A stretch of DNA of 12,499 bases. Origin: Lentisphaerota bacterium. Its GTDB lineage: Bacteria > Verrucomicrobiota > Lentisphaeria > Oligosphaerales > Oligosphaeraceae. Location of the stretch: the NCBI GenBank assembly GCA_012800625.1, contig JAAZIY010000036.1:1-12499 (forward strand), written 5' to 3'. Both the position numbers and the translations under genes were made by a program. The notes beneath the pieces were generated by a model. The model ran no database searches. It worked only from the letters and a program-made list of their open reading frames with translations, and was not told where the DNA came from. Below, in pieces: positions 6,353 to 12,069 of the stretch; within the stretch, counting starts at the first letter, position 1, and the number at the start of each line of letters is the position of its first letter.

Positions 6353-7153
6353 ATGCGAGTTATCGAACCACATATACACATGATTGCGCGCACCACCCAG
6401 GACTACGAGCGCATGGCCCAGATGCACACCGTGGCCTGCTGCGAGCCTGCCTTCTGGGCCGGATACGACCGCACTTCCGCCCAGGCCTTCCACGACTACT
6501 TCACGCATCTCACCGAATTCGAGCCTAAGCGCGCCGCCCAGTACATGATCAAGCACTACTGCTATATCTGCATGAACCCCAAGGAGGCCGAAGACCTGGT
6601 GCTCTCCCGCGAAGTCATCTCCTTTATCCCCGAATTCTTGGCCAAGGACAACGCCATAGGCATAGGCGAGATAGGACTCAATCTCAACACCGCCAATGAG
6701 CTGGCCATCTTCGAAGAGCAGGTGGACCTGGCCATCAAAATGGACCAGCTGCTCTGGCTGCACACGCCGCATCTCAACGACAAGCTCAAGGGCACCAAAA
6801 TGATGCTGGACAGCCTGAATAACCGACCCGAGCTAAACCGGAAAAAAGTCTGCTTCGACCACATCGAGGAGCATACCCTGGAAATGGTGCTCGAAGCCGG
6901 CTACTGGGCCTCAATGACCATATATCCCATAACCAAAAACTCGCCGCCGCGAGTAGTGGACATCATTGAGCGCCATCCCGAGGCCAGACTCATGGTCGAC
7001 GCCTCCGGCGACTGGGGACCCTCAGACCCGGCCACCCTGCATCAGGCCATCTTCGAAATGCGCCGCCGTGGACACAGCGAAAAAATGCTCGAACGCATCT
7101 TCTTCGACAACCCACACAGCTTCCTCTCGCAAAGCCCAAAATTCAAGCTCTAG
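6353..7153 (+). CDS. TatD-family metal-dependent hydrolase, EboB-like
   Basis: A 266-residue TIM-barrel hydrolase. The start MRVIEPHIHMIARTTQDYE, the segment EPAFWAGYDRTSAQAFHDYF (31-50), NPKEA (75-79) and the end SGDWGPSDP (218-226) match the TatD-like proteins found in ebo clusters (EboB), rather than DNA-repair TatD. Likely metal ligands: His7 and His9 (PHIH), Glu106 (GEIGL), His137 (LHTPH), His170 (FDH) and Asp220 (GDW), all present, so the enzyme should be active. The true substrate of EboB is not established. None of the usual ebo partners (UbiA-like prenyltransferase, dehydroquinate-synthase-like protein) is visible in this window. The start has AGGA at 6341-6344. The next gene follows after a gap of 259 bp. 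Confidence 0.82.
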   Translation: MRVIEPHIHMIARTTQDYERMAQMHTVACCEPAFWAGYDRTSAQAFHDYFTHLTEFEPKRAAQYMIKHYCYICMNPKEAEDLVLSREVISFIPEFLAKDNAIGIGEIGLNLNTANELAIFEEQVDLAIKMDQLLWLHTPHLNDKLKGTKMMLDSLNNRPELNRKKVCFDHIEEHTLEMVLEAGYWASMTIYPITKNSPPRVVDIIERHPEARLMVDASGDWGPSDPATLHQAIFEMRRRGHSEKMLERIFFDNPHSFLSQSPKFKL

Positions 7154-7160
7154 TTTTTTG

Positions 7161-7412
7161 GGACACTAAGATAGACCCCGTCCAAAAAGGGGGTGGAACT
7201 GTTCTCCGCCGGCTTTAGCCGGCGTATGTTCGTAGTTCAAGCTTTAGCTTGCGCTCTTCGCCGGCTTTAGCCGGCGTGGGGAAACACCAACCACGTGATT
7301 TTATTTGTATCCAACAGTTTAAGTCCATTTGTAGCGCCTCGTAGTGGCGCTACTATGCCGCCCCCCTTTTTGGACGCGGTCTAAGATACACCAAGTCACA
7401 CTGAGACACACC
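7161..7412 (+). repeat. 10-bp-period array H, split by an inserted element
   Basis: The left part ggacactaagata (7161-7173) and the right part from 7382 (taagatacac, caagtcacac, tgagacacac) are two halves of one array. Removing 7174-7381 and one TAAGATA gives gacactaaga, tacaccaagt, cacactgaga in perfect 10-base phase. The right part ends directly at the cyclase start codon (7413). Confidence 0.82.
7174..7381. mobile_element. 208-bp MITE-like element with inverted ends and 7-bp target duplication
   Basis: The left end, 20 bases from 7174 (gaccccgtccaaaaaggggg), is repeated in reverse complement at 7362-7381 with one mismatch. TAAGATA flanks both sides (7167-7173 and 7382-7388). Inside are three hairpins with TTTA loops (7207-7224, 7238-7251, 7259-7276) and an 8-bp stem GTAGCGCC/GGCGCTAC (7331-7353). 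There is no coding capacity, so it would need a transposase acting in trans. The family is not recognised. Confidence 0.75.
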
Positions 7413-8060
7413 ATGTTACTAGACCTCACCCGGGATTACGTCGGCTCCCCCGGCGGCTACCGCCAACACAGCGAAGAAAAGCCGCTACGCTCAGCCAACA
7501 GCGCCTACACCGGCATCATACACCGCTTCGAATCAGGCTCCATGCAGGGCACCTACCTCGACCTGCCCGGCCACATCAAGGAGTGTGACGACGGCCTGCG
7601 CGCCGACAACTACCCAATAGAGCAGCTCTACCGCGTACCCGCCAGCCTAGTCCGCCTGCAACGACAATCCGGCTCCGGAGCCGTCAGCGCCGCCGACCTG
7701 CAAGCCGCCTGCGCCAAGACGCCCGACAGCCCCGCCCTGGTCATCAATGCCCTGGGCGACAAAGACCCCGAGCACATCGAGACCCGCTCGGTCTATCTCA
7801 GCCTGGACGCCGTCGACTGGATCATCCACAGCGGCTGTCGCCTCCTAGTCTCCGACATCTACGAGAGCCAGTCCCTCGAGGGCGTCTTCCTGCGCCTCTT
7901 CCAAGCCGGCGTCTGCTGCGTCTGCGAACCGGTCCGGCTTTATCAATTGCCTTCCGCTCCGCTCCTGCTCACCGTGGCCTTTCCCAAATTCCCCGGCCTC
8001 ACCCAGTTCCCCTGCCGCCTCCTCGCCGAAATCACCGAAACCGACATTAAAACCCCCTAA
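7413..8060 (+). CDS. Cyclase-family protein (kynurenine formamidase-like fold) with altered metal motif
   Basis: A 215-residue protein resembling the cyclase family (PF04199): DLTRDYVGSPGG at the start, QGTYLDLPGHI (45-55) at the metal site, and a C-terminal half DAVDWIIHSGCRLLVSDIYESQ (132-153) then GVCCVCEPVRLYQL, parallel to the family's G..ivG.D..S and gi.i.E...nL. In active members the metal motif reads HxGxHxDxxxxH. Here the first two histidines are Met44 and Tyr48, while Asp50 and His54 remain, so the metal site is incomplete. Substrate unknown. The ATG at 7413 directly follows the 10-bp array (gagacacacc); an in-frame upstream start at 7344 would lie inside the MITE-like insertion and is rejected. 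No clear Shine-Dalgarno. Confidence 0.72.
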   Translation: MLLDLTRDYVGSPGGYRQHSEEKPLRSANSAYTGIIHRFESGSMQGTYLDLPGHIKECDDGLRADNYPIEQLYRVPASLVRLQRQSGSGAVSAADLQAACAKTPDSPALVINALGDKDPEHIETRSVYLSLDAVDWIIHSGCRLLVSDIYESQSLEGVFLRLFQAGVCCVCEPVRLYQLPSAPLLLTVAFPKFPGLTQFPCRLLAEITETDIKTP

Positions 8061-8090
8061 TGACCAGGCGGCGCACAAGCCGCTTGCCCG

Positions 8091-8130
8091 TTTTGGTGTG
8101 TCTTAGTGTGTCTTAGTGTGTCTTCGTGTC
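8091..8130 (-). repeat. 10-bp-period array F (four units) before the acetyltransferase-fusion gene
   Basis: On the plus strand: ttttggtgtg, tcttagtgtg, tcttagtgtg, tcttcgtgtc. Just before it, GCGGC (8069-8073) and GCCGC (8079-8083) can pair over a six-base loop, followed by tttt, a weak terminator-like shape after the cyclase gene. This echoes the hairpin-then-array order seen at 4967 and 6178. Confidence 0.8.
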
Positions 8131-8175
8131 CAAACTTTAACTGATGCTCCCAGACTCCCTTTCAACAGTACAGCC

Positions 8176-9615
8176 ATGTCAAACTCCAACCTTATCCAGG
8201 CCCTCAAACAGGCCGGCCTCAAAACCGGCGACATAGTCCTCCTGCACAGCTCCCTGCTCAGCCTGGGCGAACTGGCATGCAGCCCCGAGCTGGTCATAGA
8301 CGCATTTCTGCAGGTGCTAGGCAAAGACGGCACCCTGGCGGTGCCCGCCTTCGGCTCGCTGGGCATACTGACTGAAACCGTCAAACAGCACCCCCAGGCC
8401 GTCTTTAGCGACGCCCCGCTGGGCACCGTCGCCGCCATAGGACCACATGCCCAACAGCTCTGCGCCGGACACTGGCACTGCGAGAGCGCCCACGGCGAAG
8501 GCAGCCCATATCTCAAAATCGCCGAACTTGGCGGCCTTATCTGCCTGCTGGGCGTGGACCAGGACCGCAACACCAGCCTGCACAGCGCCGAGGCCCTGCT
8601 CAAACTGCCCTATCTCTCCGACAAGAGCGCCAGCGTCTGCGACCCGGAAGGCAAAACCCGCAGCAAGACCTGGAAGCACTACCCCGGGCCGCACCGCGAT
8701 TTCATAGGCCTGGACCGGCATTTCCGCCAGGCCGGCATTATGCAGACTACGCGCATCGGCAATGCCGCCCTGCGCCTTATCAAGTCCCAGGAGATGTTGC
8801 AGCTCTGCCAGGAGCTGGGCACTGCCGACCCCGCCTTTGTGCTCTGCGACAATCCGGCCTGCGCCGACTGCGTCACTCAGCGTGCCGCCCTCTTCCGCCA
8901 GCGCATCGCCAGCCAGGAAAGCTTCAAGCTGGCCGCCTCGGCCAGACTAGCAGGGCATTATGTGCCGGAAATCATCGACAAGCTGAAAGACTGCGGCATT
9001 GATTTTGTCGAGCTGGACTACTTGCAGGGCCGCTCCGTCATCAACCTAAGCCCTGAAAAGCTGCGGGCCGCCGTGGCCGAATTCAGGCAGGCCGGCATTC
9101 AGATAAGCGCTCTGCGCCTGCCCTGCCTGCCCGCCGACTCCAAGCGCCTGCTGGAACAACTCCAGGCCGCCGCTGTCGAACGCTTGATCCTGCCACTGCC
9201 GCATAACGCCGAGACACTGGCAATGCTGGCTGAGCACAACATCGCCTTCGACCTGTGCAACTCCATCGAGAACAGCGCTGAGTTCCGCCGCCTCTTTGCC
9301 CCCCTGGCCGCAAAATTTTCCTGTCAGGCCGTCTTCAGCCCCTGCAATTTTGTCCTGGCCAACGAGAATCCCTTTCTGCATTCCTGGCGCATCGGGCGTT
9401 TCATCAAGAGTATCGGCCAGCTCGATGTCGCCGATGTCACATGGGACCAGCGCCCTGCCCGACTGGCTCGCGGCAACGCCGAAATCAAAGAGCTGATCTC
9501 TATCTTGCGCTGCCATCATTTCTCCGGCTGGCTCACTCTGGGCGGCGGCGCGCTCTACCCAGGCAGTCTCCAACAAGCCCAGAGCGACTTCCTCACCCTG
9601 CTCGATAACATGTAG
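8176..9615 (+). CDS. AAC(3)-family acyltransferase fused to a sugar-phosphate-isomerase-like TIM barrel
   Basis: 479 residues with two domains. Residues 1 to about 235 resemble the aminoglycoside 3-N-acetyltransferase (Antibiotic_NAT) fold: LKTGDIVLLHSSLLSLG (15-31), DGTLAVPAFG (51-60), GEGSPYLKI (107-115), LGGLICLLGVD (118-128) and TSLHSAEALLKLPY (133-146). The family's RSxHP region is changed to GHWHCESAHG. A Cys cluster (C224, C229, C232) follows. Residues from about 250 to 479 look like an AP-endonuclease-2/xylose-isomerase-type barrel: LPHNAETL (341-348), FDLCNSIENS (358-367), PARLARGNAEIKELISIL. There the usual final catalytic Glu is replaced (GWLTLGGG), so this barrel may be inactive or bind ligand only. 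The start at ATG 8176 avoids an extension translated from repeat DNA; no Shine-Dalgarno is evident. The substrate is unknown; relatives acylate amino sugars and other small molecules, so resistance should not be assumed. Confidence 0.75.
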   Translation: MSNSNLIQALKQAGLKTGDIVLLHSSLLSLGELACSPELVIDAFLQVLGKDGTLAVPAFGSLGILTETVKQHPQAVFSDAPLGTVAAIGPHAQQLCAGHWHCESAHGEGSPYLKIAELGGLICLLGVDQDRNTSLHSAEALLKLPYLSDKSASVCDPEGKTRSKTWKHYPGPHRDFIGLDRHFRQAGIMQTTRIGNAALRLIKSQEMLQLCQELGTADPAFVLCDNPACADCVTQRAALFRQRIASQESFKLAASARLAGHYVPEIIDKLKDCGIDFVELDYLQGRSVINLSPEKLRAAVAEFRQAGIQISALRLPCLPADSKRLLEQLQAAAVERLILPLPHNAETLAMLAEHNIAFDLCNSIENSAEFRRLFAPLAAKFSCQAVFSPCNFVLANENPFLHSWRIGRFIKSIGQLDVADVTWDQRPARLARGNAEIKELISILRCHHFSGWLTLGGGALYPGSLQQAQSDFLTLLDNM

Positions 9616-9681
9616 GCCTGAAAACAATAAAAATCTTCATATACCTTCCTGTCTTTTATTATCCTAAAAAAGCAGTATATC

Positions 9682-10887
9682 ATGTCATTAGTCTCTCCAC
9701 AGATCACTTCTTTCCAACAAAGCTCCTCCTGGATACGCCGCATGTTCGAGGCCGGCGCCGAGCTTAAGCAGCGCTACGGCGCCGAGCAGGTCTTTGATTT
9801 CAGCCTGGGCAACCCCGACCTGCCGCCCTCATCCGCCATTATCGAGACTATCCGCGACCTGGCCGGACAGCTCTCTGCCCCAGCCAGCCTCAGCTATATG
9901 CCCAATGCCGGCTACCCCGAGGCCCGCGCCGCCCTGGCCGCCTGGCTCAGCCAGGATCAGGGCCTGCCCATAGGCGCCGACAATCTAGTCCTCACCGTGG
10001 GCGCCGCCGGCGGCCTCAACTGCTTCTTTCACACCGTGCTCTCGCCCGGCGACGAGGTCATCTGCCCGGCTCCCTACTTCGTCGAGTACGGCTTCTACTG
10101 CGGCAATCACGGCGGCCTGCTGCGCCCCGTCAAATCCATGCCCGACAGCTTCGCCCTGGACCTGGACAGCATTGCCGCCGCCATAGGCCCGAAAACCCGC
10201 TGCCTGCTCATCAACTCGCCCAACAACCCCAGCGGCGTGGTCTACGGCGGCGAGGAAATCCAGGCCCTGGCCGACCTGCTCGAACAGGCCAGCCGCCAGC
10301 ATGGACGCCCCATCTATCTGGTCTCCGACGAACCCTACCGCTTCCTTAACTTTAGCGGGCACCCCCTGCCCTCGGTGTTTGCCCATTATACGCACTCGGT
10401 CATCGTCTCCTCCTTCTCGAAAAACCTCGCCCTGGCCGGCGAGCGCATCGGTTACGTCGCCGTCAATCCGGCTCTGGCGCAGGCCGGCGAGCTGATGGCC
10501 GGCCTGGTTTTCAGCAACCGGGTGCTGGGCTTTGTCAACGCCCCCTGTCTGGGACAGAAAATCATCGCCGCCTGCCTGGAAAAGGCCGATGAGCTAGCCG
10601 CCCCGCAGTACGAGGTCTACCTTGAGCGCCGCCGCCTCATGGCTCAGGTGCTCGACGCCGCCGGCATACAGTACCAGCTGCCGGCAGGCACCTTCTACTT
10701 CTTCCCCAAAACCCCGAAAGGACTAGACGACGTCGCCTTCGTGCAACAGCTTTTGCAGCAGCGCATCCTCGCCGTGCCCGGCTCCGGCTTCGGCTATCCG
10801 GGCTACTTCCGCCTCTCGCTCTGCCTGGACAAAAAATTCATCCTCGCCGCCCAGCCCGGCTTCATCAAAGCCGCCCAGGCCGACTGA
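9682..10887 (+). CDS. PLP-dependent class I/II aminotransferase
   Basis: 401 residues, fold-type I. SSSWIRRMFEAGAELKQRYG (14-33) with FDFSLGNPDLPP (38-49) marks a widespread subgroup annotated only as aminotransferase. Cofactor-site motifs: PNAGYPEAR (74-82), NSPNNPSG (178-185), SDEPYR (215-220), Schiff-base lysine Lys247 in SSFSKNLALAGERIGY, and Arg377 in YFRLSL for the substrate carboxylate. It probably transaminates an amino acid, but specificity cannot be read. The start is ATG 9682. The 66-bp gap before it holds TATTAT (9657-9662) as a possible -10 box without a good -35, and no Shine-Dalgarno. It is followed after 27 bp by a small gene with a strong ribosome binding site, so the three genes to 11555 are probably one transcript. 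Confidence 0.9.
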   Translation: MSLVSPQITSFQQSSSWIRRMFEAGAELKQRYGAEQVFDFSLGNPDLPPSSAIIETIRDLAGQLSAPASLSYMPNAGYPEARAALAAWLSQDQGLPIGADNLVLTVGAAGGLNCFFHTVLSPGDEVICPAPYFVEYGFYCGNHGGLLRPVKSMPDSFALDLDSIAAAIGPKTRCLLINSPNNPSGVVYGGEEIQALADLLEQASRQHGRPIYLVSDEPYRFLNFSGHPLPSVFAHYTHSVIVSSFSKNLALAGERIGYVAVNPALAQAGELMAGLVFSNRVLGFVNAPCLGQKIIAACLEKADELAAPQYEVYLERRRLMAQVLDAAGIQYQLPAGTFYFFPKTPKGLDDVAFVQQLLQQRILAVPGSGFGYPGYFRLSLCLDKKFILAAQPGFIKAAQAD

Positions 10888-10914
10888 AAACACCCTGCGC
10901 AAAGGAGGCCCTCC

Positions 10915-11103
10915 ATGAACAACCCATATGAGGAAAAAATCCGCCTCTGGCTGCAGCATCCGCCCAAGCCGCGCTTCCCTAAGCCACTGAATCTGCCGCC
11001 CTTCAAAAAGCAGTCTTTCCGCAGCTATGCCGAGATGAACGCCTGGAAACGCCAATACCTGCTGCGCATCGCCGAACAGGGAGGCCTGACATGGAGCTTC
11101 TGA
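10915..11103 (+). CDS. Small basic protein, partner of the nucleotidyltransferase
   Basis: 62 residues, preceded by a textbook AAAGGAGG (10901-10908). The N-terminal half is rich in Pro and Lys (PPKPRFPKPLNLPPFKK); the C-terminal half SYAEMNAWKRQYLLRIAEQG is likely helical. Its stop overlaps the start of the nucleotidyltransferase by 13 bp, so the two are probably translated together and may form a complex. The arrangement recalls two-gene nucleotidyltransferase modules such as toxin-antitoxin pairs, but no known antitoxin fold is recognisable. Confidence 0.65.
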   Translation: MNNPYEEKIRLWLQHPPKPRFPKPLNLPPFKKQSFRSYAEMNAWKRQYLLRIAEQGGLTWSF

Positions 11104-11555
11104 TGAAAAAACTGCAGGACTGCCAGGCTCGCTATGTCATCATTGGCGGCCAGGCCATGCTGCAGCAGGGCATGCCCAGATTCACCATGGACTGGGACCT
11201 CTTCATACCCGCCAAAGACCCGGATAACTTTGCCCGCATCAACCTGGCTTTGGCCGATGAGCTGGACATGGAGCTGACACCGCTGAACAGCAAAACCGGC
11301 GAGGGCTTCGTACAGACTTTCCAAACCAGCCGCGGCCTGATTCAATTCCACCAGGCAGTACCAGGGCTGCCTCGATTCGACCTGGTCGAGGCGCGCGCCC
11401 TCAAGGCGGACTACTCTGGCGTCGCGGTGCCATATCTCTGCCTGGAAGACCTTCTTAGCGCCAAGCTGGCCGCCGCCAGACCTAAGGACGAAGAAGACAT
11501 AATCTTCCTGAAGGCGAAAAAACAAGCCATGAACAACCGTCCAAAAAAACAATAA
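11091..11555 (+). CDS. Nucleotidyltransferase (AbiEii/MNT-like superfamily)
   Basis: 154 residues of the DNA polymerase beta-like nucleotidyltransferase superfamily. VIIGGQAML (16-24) supplies the GG motif, and PRFTMDWDLFI (29-39) supplies the R-x-T-x-D-x-D signature with Asp34 and Asp36 as metal ligands; RFDLVE (95-100) may supply the third carboxylate. The C-terminal LLSAKLAAARPKDEEDIIFL (121-140) is the common K..A.R.KD..D ending. Such proteins transfer nucleotides to proteins, RNA or small molecules, and several are toxins or phage-defence factors; the target here is unknown. The start is ATG 11091 with AGGGAGG at 11078-11084; ATG 11103 is an alternative overlapping the upstream stop as ATGA. 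No HEPN-type partner is present. Confidence 0.82.
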   Translation: MELLMKKLQDCQARYVIIGGQAMLQQGMPRFTMDWDLFIPAKDPDNFARINLALADELDMELTPLNSKTGEGFVQTFQTSRGLIQFHQAVPGLPRFDLVEARALKADYSGVAVPYLCLEDLLSAKLAAARPKDEEDIIFLKAKKQAMNNRPKKQ

Positions 11556-11566
11556 AACCGGGCTTT

Positions 11567-11616
11567 GGACACGAAGACACACCAAGACACACCAAGACAC
11601 ACCAAGACACACGAAG
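11567..11616 (+). repeat. 10-bp-period array G (five units), the most regular copy
   Basis: ggacacgaag, acacaccaag, acacaccaag, acacaccaag, acacacgaag, in exact phase, 11 bp past the nucleotidyltransferase stop. The three central units are identical, suggesting recent expansion. Confidence 0.92.
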
Positions 11617-11631
11617 AAATACAAAACCCTT

Positions 11632-11929
11632 TAGTCCCAAAAGTCCCAGGTACGTAGCATCGGACGAATCGGACGAATCGGACGAATCGGACGAATCGGA
11701 CGAATCGGACGAAACGGACGAATCGGACGAATCGGACGAATCGGACGAATCGAATTAGCGTGCTCCCCGCTCCCGTCCCCGTCCCCGTCCCCGCTCCCGC
11801 TCCCGTTCCCCGTATGTAGTACACGCTTTAGCGTGCTCCCCGCTCCCGTTCCCGCACCCGCACCCGCACCCGTACCCGGCCCTATGCCGGCTGGAAGCCG
11901 GCGCTCCCAGCTCTAGTCCCAAAAGTCCC
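11632..11929. repeat. Composite simple-repeat block bounded by 16-bp direct repeats
   Basis: The 16-mer tagtcccaaaagtccc occurs at 11632-11647 and 11914-11929. Between the copies lie the 9-bp tandem, CCCGTC/CCCGCT-like hexamers and two mini-hairpins. A 22-base sequence beginning ttagcgtgctcccc is also duplicated (11755-11776 and 11828-11849). Confidence 0.8.
11661..11750 (+). repeat. Tandem array of ten 9-bp units CGGACGAAT
   Basis: Ten consecutive units. Only the sixth (11706-11714) differs, CGGACGAAA. A copy number this regular suggests slippage and variable length between strains. Its period (9) differs from that of the widespread 10-bp arrays. Confidence 0.96.
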
Positions 11930-11966
11930 TAAAAACCACATTTTTTCTAAATTCCCCTCTTTCAGC

Positions 11967-11994
11967 TTGCAACTCTTTTTACGCATACTATATT
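11967..11994 (+). promoter_or_regulatory. Sigma70-like promoter for the secreted-protein gene
   Basis: TTGCAA (11967-11972), a 16-bp spacer, and TATATT (11989-11994), in an AT-rich stretch 75 bp before the ATG. It would give a leader of about 70 bases. Confidence 0.42.
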
Positions 11995-12069
11995 CATAGC
12001 GGTTTACTCTCTTTTTATCATAAAATCCATATACATATCACCTACTCCCACATATACGAGGATTCTTCC

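Larger units (their letters stand above)
11556..12069. other. 514-bp gene-free region: array G, 9-bp and 6-bp tandem repeats, mini-hairpins, promoter
   Basis: In order: array G (11567-11616), a first copy of a 16-bp direct repeat (11632-11647), ten 9-bp units (11661-11750), hexamer-like C-rich runs (11761-11811 and 11836-11880), hairpins at 11822-11835 and 11886-11902, the second 16-bp copy (11914-11929), then AT-rich sequence with a promoter. A minus-strand frame reads the 9-bp units as a (Phe-Val-Arg)n run; this is not a gene. Confidence 0.85.

Noticed and set aside
5140..6528. Long plus-strand ORF opposite moxR
   Set aside because: It is antisense to a clear AAA+ ATPase, rich in His/Gln/Leu as expected of a shadow frame, and ends overlapping the TatD-like gene.
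7344..7412. Upstream start of the cyclase gene
   Set aside because: These codons lie in the MITE-like element and the 10-bp array; family similarity begins at the ATG at 7413.
8176..8900. Aminoglycoside resistance gene
   Set aside because: The AAC(3)-like domain differs at the RSxHP region and is fused to another domain in a metabolic-looking context; resistance is not supported.
9616..9681. tRNA or other small RNA gene between the fusion gene and the aminotransferase
   Set aside because: Only 66 bp, AT-rich, without cloverleaf or stable hairpin.
11567..11616. CRISPR array
   Set aside because: The repeats are 10 bp and directly tandem with no unique spacers, and no cas genes are present.
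11411..11824. Minus-strand gene with a (Phe-Val-Arg)n repeat
   Set aside because: It is a frame through the 9-bp tandem and other simple repeats, overlaps the nucleotidyltransferase gene on the other strand, and has no domain or ribosome binding site.
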